Assembly: GCA_947359465.1 (NCBI GenBank)
Contig: OX375874.1
Span: 100,939,441 to 101,003,440 of the forward strand
DNA: 64,000 bases
Source of the DNA: Metellina segmentata
Lineage: Eukaryota > Arthropoda > Arachnida > Araneae > Tetragnathidae
Reading direction: 5' to 3'
In this document: positions 34,633 to 45,920 of the stretch, piece after piece
How positions within the stretch are numbered: the first letter of the stretch is position 1
Layout of the letters: every line of letters begins with the position of its first letter
The notes under the pieces: generated by a model
What the model was told of the DNA's origin: nothing
Seen by the model: the letters and a program-made list of their open reading frames with translations, nothing else
Database searches by the model: none
Position numbers and translations under genes: made by a program

Positions 34633-34787
34633 TGCAATACCTCTATAACTTGGTTTAAATGAATGGTTAAGTAATAAAGTTTATTCGAACAAAAACATGA
34701 AAGCTCTATCAACAAAATCTACAGAAGTACTTATAGAATTTTCAGCAATAATTGCAGAATACTGCTCTTAATTTGAGTAATACCTCT
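34633..34787 (+). repeat. 150-bp tandem repeat, left part
   Basis: Unit includes AATACCTCTATAACTTGGTT, TTTAAATGAA, ATTCGAACA, ACAGAATTTTCAGCAATAAT and ATACTGCTCTTAATC. The same unit continues at 37951-38170. The two parts are separated by the 3.16-kb insertion. Confidence 0.75.
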
Positions 34788-37700
34788 GGGCAATTCCATA
34801 TGTAACGGAAGTATCATTTGGACTATAAAAGCAATTCTAACAAATACATAATTCAAATATGTGAATTTTTTTTTCGTATTTATATAGAAGATAACTATTA
34901 CCAAAAGTATCACAAATAAATATTTTTATTTTAAAAATGGAAATAGAGTTAATACTTACTTTGGAGGTGAAACGGACATATCCCCTCTAGGAAAAAAACA
35001 TTGTGTCACTCTGAACAGAAATGACAAATCGTCTGATGTTTACTAAGAAAAATAATAAAAATGTGTTTTTTATGAATAAAGAAGATTTAAAGATATAAAA
35101 AATACATACATTACTTAATTTGTGGACAGTTAGAATTTTTAGTAACGATTTAAAAATGTAGTGGACGTATCATGTAGTGTAACATACGTATCATATTCTG
35201 AAATACATACACTGTTTTATGTTTACTTATTGTACAAAATATGTTGCAATAAATTGTTACCATAAACAAAAGAAAAATAATAATAATTAAACATTACCAT
35301 AATAAATAGCAGGAAAAAAATCATAATTCAATGAAATTTTCAAAATTTAGTGGTACTACACAATGGCAAAACATTTTTAAGTTAAAAAAAATTGTACATA
35401 TTAAATAATATACCAAATGTCAATCCAAATAAATTATCTATTGAGATTCATCAATTATTTCCACAATATCTTCTATATTCACAGCAAAAATGTCATCATT
35501 TCACGGCCAAAAGAATTATTGCCCAAGTCCTTTTTTTTTTAAACTTTACACTGGTTGGACTATGGACTGAAATCACTTATCCTTTGTTCCCCTTTTCTGT
35601 AGTCAGTTTTATAATGACCCATGAGCCGAAAGTTGTACTGTCATTACTGGATACAGATTTGTATTGGTTGGCTGAATTTTTGTTAACTTTTTCAGAAAAA
35701 TGTTTTTGATCTTAAGTGAAAAAAAGTTTCAGATTTTCTTGAGATTTCGGAAACATACACAATATTTTTAGAATTTGCTATCCCACTGTGGGTTGAGCGA
35801 GGCTTTGGAACTCTTCGTATGCCTTTAAATCGCTCGTTCAAGTTGTTACTGTTGCTTTCAATTGTTTCTTTACATACAAAGATTATATTTTTTTCTGAGT
35901 GTTTTCCCTGAGCACAGTAAGAAATTTTTTTTCCACATTTGAAATTTCACTTGGCCATCTACACAATCAGTTGCTCCTTTGCCATGGGATGTGGCGAAGA
36001 AATGCAAGTTGAGTTTAACTCCAAAATCTTCTCCATGTGTTATATTGAACAAATTAAACTTCTGTTTGAAATGTTGTGAAACACCATCTGAATATATATT
36101 AATTTCCTTTAACTTTGGAAGTTTAGTCTTCAAGTCTTTAATAATTGCTTCATGGAAAGAGTGGACTGCATATTTATCATGTTGCATGTAGTTAGATATA
36201 ATGGCATATGATTCAACAGCCTTGCATGGTAATCAAGCAACCGCAGTGTAAATAGTGACCTGCTCGTCTTTATTTCAATGGACTGACTGAACTTCATCTT
36301 GAAACTTTATTGACAAATTTTCACTAAAATCAACTTGCAGAATTATAGAATATTTTGACACATTTTATTTTGTTTTTGTAAGGAATTCAAAATGTTCTTT
36401 CTTAATAATACAATGCTTGAAAAATCTTTAAACTTTTCCATAATGGTTTCAAGAACATTTTCCTATAGTGCCACTTTCTTTAGTTGTTACAACTCCATTA
36501 TCCACTGAATTCCATTGATACCATGTTACTTCGTTTCTTTGTTCTTCTTTTGAAATTTGGTTGGTGTGACTTTCAAAATATTAAAGATTTTTACATCTCA
36601 CTTAAATGCTTAACATGTATTCTTCTGAATTGGTAGAACAGATTTCTTGAATAAGTTCCGTTGTACTATGTTTTGGAAAATTGTGATGCACTAAAGCATC
36701 CAATAAGAATTGAATGTTGCTATGGCATGCACAGACACATACATTATGTGGAGTCTGAGAAGATAACTATACATGCTCTGGTCTTAAACTTGAAAACTTT
36801 GACAACTCAATATTTAGTTCAGGATTATTTGTTTTTAGAAGCTCGTGAGTTTGGTTCAGTGTGAAATACATAAGTCGTTTTGTTTGTTTGTATATTTACT
36901 ATTTTTTTCTAAGCTGCTATATCATATTTTCGTCCTAGAGCCTGACGGGAAATATCGTCTTCTTGATAAAATGAAATCACTGCTTCTTCTGATTCTCTAG
37001 AAAGTAATTTTTTTGGGAATAAATATTTTCTTAATACAACTAATCTCCTTAGCAAGTTGGGAAATAACGTGATCCTTTTTTGTAGGGCCAGTTTAACTTT
37101 TTTTTATTGATTTTCCTAATGACTGTGGTGATCTATATTTTTAGCCTAGTAATAAAAATTACAACAATAAAAGGACTGCATGTCAACACAAATATTAGCG
37201 AATACATGCAAAGGTAAAATACAAATTGTCTTTTCCTGATTAAAAAAATATTTTCCCTCTTAAATCTTTTTTTGTACTTAATATTGTATTTTTATACATT
37301 AATAATTTTTTATTTTTAAATCAATATGGTAACTTTTTTCCTAACAAATTTGTAGAACCACTGTCCATGTTATACAAATGATGTATTCGCTACACAGTAG
37401 TGATACGCCCGTTACATATCAATTATACGTCTGTTACACGTTTAAAAAAAATTTACATAGTTTAAAAAATATATTTTTATCATACATTATTATGCCTGTT
37501 GGGATTGCTTTACTTCAATAATGTTGAATGTCTACACTTGTAACTGACATAATCAGAAAACTTTTTCCATAAAATTCGTAACGCACGTATCATATGCAGG
37601 ATATCGAAAATTTCCTCCTTCCCAAAAATGTAATATAAATAATACTTTCATTTTTATCAGTTTTCTTATAATGTATTATCATATTATTACTGGAGATTTA

Positions 37701-37950
37701 AAAGATTCAGATTTTATATGTTCCTCAATCAGAAATATGGTAATAAATATGATATGCCTAAACGAAGTGCTATTTTAAATATTTTTTATCCAACTTTAAA
37801 TGACTTCTGAATTCATACACAGGTATAAATTACTATTCGTTGATTGATTATAATAGCCAGACTAATTACCTTTATTTTGTTGTACAACACTTATTATTTT
37901 ACATATTTTGATTTTTTGGTCTTCTGGCTTACTTAAACGTGGAAATGCCC
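34788..37950 (-). mobile_element. 3.16-kb DNA transposon with CTCT target duplication
   Basis: Left end GGGCAATTCCA (34788-34798) and right end TGGAAATGCCC (37940-37950) are inverted repeats with one mismatch in 11. CTCT flanks both sides (34784-34787 and 37951-37954). Joining the flanks restores the text AATACCTCTGCAACTTGGGT, which matches the uninterrupted repeat unit AATACCTCTATAACTTGGTT at 34636. That is strong evidence of insertion. Inside lies one decayed gene on the minus strand (35395-37140) and, on both sides of it, copies of GTAACNNNCGTATCAT. I do not recognise the superfamily: a four-base duplication with GGG ends does not fit Tc1, hAT (8 bp) or Harbinger (TWA). Confidence 0.72.
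35395..37140 (-). pseudogene. Decayed gene of a widespread uncharacterised family, putative transposase
   Basis: The minus strand, with several frameshifts and stops, reads in order: SESEEAVISFYQEDDISRQA; LSKFSSLRPEHV; SSQTPHNVCVCACHSNIQFL (Cys-x-Cys-x-x-His); DALVHHNFPKHSTTELIQEI; VTWYQWNSVDNG; ILQVDFSENLSIKFQDEVQS; NIYSDGVSQHFKQKFNLFNI; FFATSHGKGATDCVDGQVK; and a C-terminal stretch to about 35395. From memory this block order belongs to a multi-copy protein family in arthropod and cnidarian gene sets that lacks a named function. The spaced acidic motifs (VDFSEN, YSDG) could be part of an RNase H-like catalytic core; that is inference. Estimated original length is about 600 residues. The largest open piece is 35870-36187. 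Confidence 0.7.
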
Positions 37951-38170
37951 CTCTGCAACTTGGGTTTAAATAAGAAATACAGTTCTTTCGAACGAAAAAA
38001 TGAAAGATCCGCTAAAAATATCAACTGAAGAACTTACAGAATTTTCAGCAATAATTATACAATACTGCTCTTAATCTTTGCAATACCTCTATGAATTGAG
38101 TTTAAATGAAGCAATAAAGTTCATTAAAACAGAAATCGAAGCTCCATCAACATCTACGAGCATAATTTCG
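37951..38170 (+). repeat. 150-bp tandem repeat, right part
   Basis: Continues the unit broken by the transposon: AACTTGGGTTTAAATAAG, ACAGAATTTTCAGCAATAAT and ATACTGCTCTTAATC. It then re-enters the next unit at AATACCTCTATGAATTGAGT (about 38083). Confidence 0.75.
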
Positions 38171-38174
38171 GCAG

Positions 38175-38995
38175 GGACAAACAATACGATATCTAATATT
38201 CTTCTATGATTCAATTTCCAGACACAAAAGTCTGTACAAAACAGGCGATCAACTGAATGCTAAGGGTCTTTTTTCTTAACCTTCTTATCCTTTGTAGCAC
38301 ACACTTCTCTGAGAATTTAAAAGGGTGCGATGAGAAAAAAGGTTAATTAAAAAAGTCATTATAAGCATTGATCCAAACCCGATAATAGAAAAAAGGAATT
38401 TGGAAAAAAAATTCAGCCACCGCTGATTGTTTTCAAATTAAATTAACGTTTCGGAGAGCTAGTAATTGAAAACTAAAACTGAAGATTATTTTTTTTGTGT
38501 GTCTGGGAAACTAAATTAATCGTGCATAATCAGCTGTTGTTAAAGGTAATTTAATAACTGAATCGTGATCAATATGAATCAAGAAAGGAAAAAGGATTCG
38601 GCTTATGTGCCCCAGACATATTTGCTTTCGTCTCTTATAAGAAGCTTCGGTTTTCTCTAATTAGGGGAATAACACAGCAAGCCAGATTTTGTTTTAATGA
38701 AATTATTTAGGTGTTGATTCCTTCATAGTTATTTTTGACTGTCTTACGCTTAACCAGTAACTGTTTGGTAAATAATAAATTAGTTGATGGTTAGATTATT
38801 AGCAAAATAGACTAATTGTAGAATAAACAGCTTAATTCTAATCAGATTCCTGACGTTTTACGACGACATTGTAATCGAAGACCCCAGAATTGAAAAGCAT
38901 AAATAAGGAGTTAAACCTCTGGGGTTTACATGCATAATTCTACCTTGCAGTCAGTAGTCCCCTCACTATGATTTCTAAGAAATTTTGTCCTTCTT
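38175..38995. other. Intergenic, no gene seen
   Basis: Nothing recognised. Slightly more balanced base composition near 38380-38470. Confidence 0.45.
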
Positions 38996-38999
38996 CACC

Positions 39000-40310
39000 A
39001 GTAGAATCTTTCTAAAGGAATGTATTCTAAGGAAATGAGCAATATAATTAATCCAAAGAATTTTTTTCACGAAAGGAGAAATATCTTTTCAAGGCAATCT
39101 ATTCAAAGTAAAGGAGCTCTATAATCCTTTCAAGGGATTCTATTTTACGGAGAGAAGCAATATAATTTTCCCCAGGTATCCTATTCTAAAGAAATTTGAA
39201 ATACATTTTTCCAAATAATTATATTGCAAGAAAAGGAGGAATATAATCCATCCAAAGAATTTATTCATGGAAGAAATATTACCTTTTCAAGGGATTTTAT
39301 TCAAATTAAAGGAACATTATCATCCTTTTGTGGGATTCTATTCTCGGAGGGAAGCAAAATAATTTCCTTAAGTTTTTCCTATTCTAATTAAATTTGCAAT
39401 ACATTATTTCCAAGGGATTATATTCTAAGGAAAGTCGTAATATAATTTTTTCAAAGGATTATATTCTAAGGAAAGGCGCAATATAATTTTTTCAAAGGAT
39501 TATGTTCTAATCAAATGATTAATAGAACATTTAAAAAGAGATTCAATTCTACAGAAATAAGTCATAAAATAGATACAAAGGTTATACAGATCTGTTCCAA
39601 GGAAACGATCTGTATAATATTTTAAAGTTTTCCTATTCTAACGAAATTAACAATATAATCCATCCAAAATTTCCTATTGTATAGAAATTAGCAATATAAT
39701 CTTTAAAAAGGATTCTATCCTAAGGAGATAAGCCTTATAATCTTTTCAAAATTTCCTATTGTACAGAAATTAGCGATACAATCTTAAAAAATTTATATTA
39801 TTAGGAAAGAAGCAATATAATCACCCCCCTCCCCCAAATGATTTTTTTCTATTCTAAGGAGATAAGCATTATAATCTCTACAAGATATCTTTTATTCTAA
39901 ATAAATGAGCAATATAATGTTTTCAAGGGTTTCTACTCTAAGGAAAGGAGCAATATAATCTTTCCAAGGGGTCCTATCGTAAGAGGATATGTATGATACC
40001 ATATTTCCAATAATTTTCATTCGATGGAAATAAGGAATAGAATCATTACAAATTAATCTATTTGAGTAAAATGAGCAATATAATATTTCCAATTGACTCT
40101 GTTTTAAGCAAATAAGCAATACAACATTTCCACTTGATTTTATTTTAAGGAAATAAGCAATAAAATCTTTATAAATGATTATAAGCTGAATAAAGGACCA
40201 ATATAATATTTCCAAAAGGTCTGTATTCAGCAGGAATAGACAATAAAATCGCACCACATAATTTTATTCTAATAAAAAGACAATTAGAATATTTCTAAAG
40301 GTTGAAATAA
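39000..40310 (+). repeat. 41-bp satellite, about 30 diverged units
   Basis: Unit approximately TTCTATTCTAAGGAAATGAG then CAATATAATCTTTCCAAGGGA. Adjacent well-kept units at 39421 and 39462 give the period 41. A 121-codon open frame on the minus strand (39892-40257) is made wholly of the repeat and is not a gene. A C-run (CACCCCCCTCCCCC) at 39821-39834 marks a private insertion. Confidence 0.9.
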
Positions 40311-40855
40311 TGTATGGATTCGTTAGACAAATGTAGGTAGTTATTTAGTCATTAAGCAGGATGGCAGCGACATTACACTACTCGGAAATCTGGCAACGAT
40401 CAGGGAGTTAAAATATAAATAATGTTTTCAAAAGAACATTCTAACAGAGTGAACGAAGTTAATTTTTGGCGTAAAAGGTTCATCTCAACCTAAAACGTTT
40501 TAAATATTTAATAAACTAAGAGTGCACTAATGCAACACTCCAAATCTCCGAGCGCAATATACACACAAATTACTTATTCATAAAACATTATTTAAGCGAA
40601 AACTAAATATAAATAAGCAATATGCATTTTTCGATAGAAATTTATTTATTCAGTACAGTCAGGTAGCTCATAAATAGTAACGCATAGTCTAAAAAAGAGT
40701 TTGGAATATCATATGCAACTGAATAATATCATTTCAGTTGACTACTTTACTTATTATGACAAGGAGCTAAAAGGTTAAAGAAAATAGCAAGTTAAGTCAA
40801 GTAAAAGCAATGTCTTGTTAGTTCGTTCAGTATTCTTGGTAACAACCTAAATGTT
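40311..40855. other. Intergenic, no gene seen
   Basis: AT-rich, nothing recognised. Confidence 0.45.
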
Positions 40856-40857
40856 AT

Positions 40858-41045
40858 AGTAGTCCGAGCGCTTTTATGCGACTTAGTATATCCTGGGATC
40901 GAATCTCGGTTTGTAAGTGTATGGATGTTGGTGATTGTCTCTTTTAGGAGTAACGATGATTTAACTCTGGGTACTCCGTAGTTGCCATTGTAGGAATGGA
41001 CTTATCCAGGGTCGACTACCTTCTCACGGGAAAACCGCAATATAA
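40858..41045 (+). mobile_element. tRNA-like, SINE-like segment (third type)
   Basis: The order TATAGTAGTCCGAGCGC (box A-like), then GGGATCGAATCTC (box B-like, one change from GGTTCGAATCC) about 35 bases on, then TGTAAGTGTATGGATGTTGG, resembles a tRNA-derived head plus body. The body does not match families 1 or 2 closely. A decayed SINE or a chance tRNA-like match are both possible. Confidence 0.4.
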
Positions 41046-41371
41046 TTGCTTAATACTTACTCAGTAATTTGTAAAAAACATAAATTTTTACTATACTCCA
41101 ACCGTTTACTATTACAACCTAGTACTATAAGTAAGTTTACGCTCTTATTTATTTAAACTTACTATTAATGTTATTTTAAAATACCTTGCAGTGCTTTTCA
41201 TAGTGTCGCATACTTGATGGGGCAAGTGCATGCAATGGCCCGATATTTTGTTGGCAAAGTTATTGCATCTTGATTGGAGCTAGAGCATATCATTGAATTC
41301 ATGACTTTCTTTGATCTGTGCAACTTCTCTGACAATATCACATGCACTCTAGCGATGAAACTATCTCTGAA

Positions 41372-41575
41372 GGTAGGTAGTTAATTAACGTCGCTCTGAG
41401 GGAACACGACGTACCATTGGCTGCGGTCTGGGATCAGTACCAAATAGAAAAATCGAGAGACAACACCTCGTAATTTTGATCCACGGTCAAATGACGAGGT
41501 CAGAACCTGAGCTGGCACCCCATCCTCCAAATTTTCACACCATGCCAACTTCGAGGGGTTGTAATGAGTACTTAT
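41372..41575 (-). mobile_element. SINE family 1, head missing
   Basis: Minus-strand body AAGTTGGCATGGTGTGAAAA, GGGTGCCAGCTCAGGTTCTG, CCGTGGATCAAAATTACGAG and tail ending TTAATTAACTACCTACC. Contains the family-typical GACGTTAATTAA tail with a small change. Confidence 0.8.
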
Positions 41576-41734
41576 ACCTCATATGTTAATGTAATTTTTT
41601 TATTTCCATTGTAGCAGGCGGTTACATGGACATTATCCAAGCGCCATACAGAGATCAAATACACAAACGAACAATGAACAAAGACACCAGAACAGGAACA
41701 CAATAGGAACAGGAGCACGATGAAACAGTGATCA

Positions 41735-42055
41735 AAGTGTCAAACTGTCCAAGAGATCTCTGGCTTCCCAATATCGGGAGAAGGTACAGTTCTTCTTAAG
41801 ATCTGGAAAAACAGAGTGGTGTTCAGTATTCATCGTCACACCACTGCAGCAGAGGGGGCAGGCATAACTATCCACTATCCAAAGTCGGTAGAGATGGGCG
41901 GAAAGCAAATCATACATGTAGTCAAACGAAAAGCAGCCACAGCTCTGCTTCTTGAGCAATCAGGGAGATCGTGGTTGGTATTTCTCCATGGTTTCTCTCT
42001 GTTCATTCTTTTACTATACCGAAAGCATTTCTTTAAAAGCTGGATTTATTTTTGA
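41735..42055 (-). pseudogene. LINE ORF2 C-terminal fragment
   Basis: The minus strand reads MNREKPWRNTNHDLPDCSRS then RAVAAFRLTT, and after a one-base frame change CFSFDYMYDLLSAHLYRLWI, VDSYACPLCCSGVTMNTEHH and LKKNCTFSRYWEARDLLDSL. The Cys-x-x-Cys ... His ... pattern (CPLC, EHH) is the zinc-knuckle-like tail after the RNase H or RT region of arthropod LINEs. It is a different fragment, and probably a different LINE, from 25925-26690. A SINE family 1 copy lies directly downstream. Confidence 0.8.
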
Positions 42056-42359
42056 CGAGTCGCTTGTAGCTAACTAGGTATGTTAATGTCACTGATTATT
42101 ATTATTTAAGAAAAGTTATTTGATGGCAATTAATTTTAAAATATCTTTTCATGTGCGATAATGGGGAGAAATATAAAATATGCATTTGTAGGGCCCTATC
42201 TGAAATCCAGAACAAACCTATTTTCTACAACCCCTTTATCATGATGATATGGATATATCTGAACACCACCTAACTACAACCAGAAAAAAATGCTGTTTTG
42301 TAAATACATGAAAAAAAATTTGCTATCTGAGGGCATCAAAAGGGAAAGGCAAAAACCGT

Positions 42360-42520
42360 CTTATATCACCGTCTTACTCTCCAAATTCTCACCCCACTCC
42401 ACCATGAGGTCAGTTGAGGCCACGACAGATTTAACGTGTACTTTCGTCCGTGCACTCAATGCTCCCTGGCTGGATCCAGTTTAGAACTCACAAACCTCCG
42501 GTTGCTAATCCGTTTATTTT
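42360..42520 (-). mobile_element. SINE family 1, head and body fragment
   Basis: Minus strand: box B region decayed (GTGAGTTCTAAACTGGATCC), body AGTGCACGGACGAAAGTACA, CGTTAAATCTGTCGTGGCCT and CATGGTGGAGTGGGGTGAGA. The tail is cut off. Confidence 0.62.
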
Positions 42521-42529
42521 ATAACTGGG

Positions 42530-43565
42530 TAAATTATCTATAGAACGTATAAAGGCATTTCCTAACTCATGTGCTGAACACACCATCCTCACGAAAAGGA
42601 AATGTTTGTACTAAAAATAATAGGTTCCATTTACACAAGTAATCCAAATGGTAATTTCACTAATGCTAATACAGTTGACCTTTTCATCATAACACAAGGG
42701 AAATATTTATTCTGATAAATAATTGGGTATACATTTACCCGAAAAATCCAAATGGTAATTTCAGTAAATGAACTGAAACAGAGCCAGTAATATTGCTATT
42801 TATCAAAGTAACAAGTACAAAAATAAACACAAATCTATTGTTCTATCCTGACCAAAGGTTTCTATTTAATCAATTTCTATTCCAACAATGTTACTCGTGA
42901 GACATAGCTTTAACTTCGTTACACGCAGAACATTTGCTGCAATTAAGAAAACCATGGAATTATTCCTCCGAATCTAAATGATGTGTACCTACTTAATAAC
43001 TGCAATCTTATCATTAGAATTAAGAAGTTGTATCGCCGTATTATTGCAGACGACTCGTCTGGATGTTGCACAGGGAAAACATCTTCAGAAACGCGATTAA
43101 GAACGCCTAAATCAGCTACTTCAACACGAAGGTTTCTAATTAATACTCCAAACGAATGGTTAAACAAACAGGGATATAGTTATGCATTCAAATAATTACC
43201 GATGTTTGTTCATCTAACTACACCTGCCATTTGATTGTGAAAGTAGTTACACGGGAAAGCCACGTGTCATTGAGTAATGCTTATGCTAATAAAAGATGTA
43301 CCTTTCAAGGCGGTGTTTGCTTCTAAGTCGACCACTTTATATAATTGTCAGACATGCTAGCCATTAGTATTGCCATTTTTAACATTTGACTATTTTGAGT
43401 CCTATTGTTTTGGGAGTGCTGAGTTACAACTCGTATATCTGGAAGTGCTAATTGACAATACATTTCGTTCTTGTATATAGCTAAGACCTCACAGTAAAAG
43501 ATAAAAACTGCATCGACTGCTCATAAATGAGTATATGAAGTTATTTGCGTCATCCCCCTTTATAC
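42530..43565. other. Intergenic; one unexplained pair of overlapping open frames
   Basis: No recognised gene. Around 42943-43195 both strands are open for about 70 codons. The plus frame is Ser/Thr-rich (DDSSGCCTGKTSSETRLRTP) and the minus frame reads VEVADLGVLNRVSEDVFPVQ. Neither resembles a family I know, and an exon is possible but unsupported. Confidence 0.4.
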
Positions 43566-43569
43566 TAAG

Positions 43570-44745
43570 GCCGGTACAGCTGTTGTACCATGATCACGCC
43601 AAGATAGAATTGAGGCAACTCCCAGTACACCAGTTGTAGCTTGAAAGTTATAAGAATCACACCAAGGAAGAATTTAGACTACGGTTGTTACAGCAGTTAT
43701 ACCTTACAAAATATAAGAATCGCACCAAGAAAGAATTTAGACTACGGTTGTTACAGTAGTTATATCTTGAACGTTATAAGAAATCACACCAAGAAAGAAT
43801 TAATACTATGGTTGTTACAACAGTTATACTTTGAAAGTTATAAGAATCGCACCAAGATAGAATTTACACGACGGTTGTTACAGCAGTTATACCTTGAAAG
43901 TTATAAGAATCGCACCAAGAAAGAATTTAAACTACGGTTGTTACAACAGTTATACTTTGAAAGTTATAAGAATCGCACCAAGATAGAATTTACACGACGG
44001 TTGTTAGAGCAGTTATACCTTGAAAGTTATAATAATCGCACCAAGAAAGAATTTAAACTACGGTTGTTAAAACAGTTATATCTTGAAAGTTATAAGAATC
44101 GCACCAAGAAAGAATTTAGACTACGGTTGTTACAGCAGTTATACCTTACAAAATATAAGAATCGCACCAAGAAAGAATTTAGACTACGGTTGTTACAGTA
44201 GTTATATCTTGAACGCGTTATAAGAAATCACACCAAGAAAGAATTAATACTATGGTTGTTACAACAGTTATACTTTGAAAGTTATAAGAATCGCACCAAG
44301 ATAGAATTTACACGACGGTTGTTACAGCAGTTATACCTTGAAAGTTATAAGAATCGCACCAAGAAAAAATTTAAACTACGGTTGTTACAACAGTTATACT
44401 TTGAAAGTTATAAGAATCGCACAAAGATAGAATTTACACGACGGTTGTTAGAGCAGTTATACCTTACAAAATATAAGAATCGCACCAAGAAAGAATTTAG
44501 ACTACGGTTGTTACAGCAGTTATACCTTAAAAAATATAAGAATCGCACCAAGAAATAATTTATACTATGGTTGTTACAACAGTTATACTTTGAAAGTTAT
44601 AAGAATCGCACCAAGATAGAATTTACACGACGGTTGTTACAGCAGTTATACCTTGAAAGTTATAATAATCGAACCACAAGAAAGAATTTAGACTACGGTT
44701 GTTACATCAGTTATACCATGAAAGTTATAAAATTCGCGCTTTGAA
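43570..44745 (+). repeat. 63-bp satellite with higher-order structure, about 18 units
   Basis: Unit TTATAAGAATCGCACCAAGA then AAGAATTTAGACTACGGTTG, TTACAGCAGTTATACCTTGA, AAG. Because 63 is divisible by 3, long frames run through it (43641-44201, 44256-44558), a 21-residue repeat of the type SYKNRTKKEFRLRLLQQLYL. Variant units recur in the same order about 442 bp apart (7 units: 43761 and 44203), and again after about 315 bp (5 units), showing higher-order duplication. Confidence 0.93.
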
Positions 44746-45002
44746 AAAATCAGGCTTCTTAAATCTATAGCCGTAGTCAAATGGTTAACTCATATTATGA
44801 GGCTCAATCACTCTAATTAGACCTCTGATGAGCACACACACACATATACGCTCTAAAACCCAGATGGTAGAATCGTTTTTTCACAAAAAACGAAACTAAG
44901 TTACCACATTTATTGGTTGAAGAATTCAGAGTAAGATTCGATTGGTCACGAATGTCGAAACTGCTTATAAATCTGGCTTTGTTGTGTACAAAAGGAGCCG
45001 GT

Positions 45003-45228
45003 GTACGTTAAATATGTCGTCACTACAAATCTACTAGTGTTGGAATGGCGTGGAAGTTTGGAGATTGGGGTGCCAGCTCGGGTGACGCCTCGTCATCTGA
45101 CCGTGGTTCAAAATTACGTGATGTTGTCCTCGAATCTTTTCCTTTGCGATTGATTCCGGACCATTGTGTACAGCTCGTTGTGTTGCTCCAGTACGACGTT
45201 AATTAAAATACTTACCTACCAAATGTCT
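45003..45228 (+). mobile_element. SINE family 1, head missing
   Basis: Body TTGGAATGGCGTGGAAGTTT, GGGGTGCCAGCTCGGGTGAC, CCGTGGTTCAAAATTACGTG, tail GATTGATTCCGGACCATTGT and GACGTTAATTAAAATACTTA then CCTACC. Well kept apart from the missing tRNA head. Confidence 0.83.
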
Positions 45229-45275
45229 TTGATTTTTGTCATTGGCTTCTTTCTATAATTGCTCTTAAAAGACCA

Positions 45276-45920
45276 TCTATATATATATTTCTCTTACGTG
45301 GCACGCAAAAAAGACGTTATTTGTTACCGCGTTTTGGCAACATTGTGCGATTGTTTGTTTACTAGGAGCCTCGCGAGTCATTTGAATCTATAGCGTTATC
45401 GGATGAAATTTTATTGAAAAAAAATGAATTTTAGACGAGCTGTTGCGGTTTGTAATAGAAATCTAAGAAAGCGGAGGATCTTTTCAGGGCTATTTAAAAA
45501 ACGGTCCTTTTCAAGGCTAACAATTATAGTACAACAAGACGCGTGCACTACAACTTTCGACAACAAACTCAGTCAAAAAGTATATGGGTGGCTCGAGTAC
45601 TGGGGAAATGTACACACAAACAACATGCTGGGTATTCAATTTCCAAAGCAGCGCTCACATTGCGAGTAAAAATTTGCTCAAAGCTTTCATCTAAATTCTG
45701 ATTCCAGAGGTACTGTATATATCTTTTATGTAATACAACAAATTTAGATTTGAAAAATATTTTTTTGGAATATATTTTGTAATCAATCCCTTCTGCTAGG
45801 ACACGTGTCTTCATTGATGCGAGCGAAGCGAGCATAGGTTCGCGCAGCGAACCAATGAGAATTGCGAAGCAATCCTCCGGGGGTTGGCGAGCGTTAGCGA
45901 GCAGGGGGCGGGTTCCCTAG
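45276..45920 (+). mobile_element. Helitron family A, full length
   Basis: 645 bp. TCTATATATATATTTCTCTT at the 5' end after host A (45275); CTAG (45917-45920) at the 3' end before host T (45921). The 3' hairpins GTTCGC-GCA-GCGAAC and ATTGC-GAA-GCAAT are intact. More diverged from 18580 than 30386 is. No coding capacity. Confidence 0.92.

Noticed and set aside
39892..40257. 121-codon open frame on the minus strand
   Set aside because: Made wholly of the diverged 41-bp satellite; no domain.
43641..44558. A lysine/arginine/leucine-rich repeat protein
   Set aside because: The frame follows from the 63-bp satellite unit and is broken wherever a unit has an indel; no evidence of translation.
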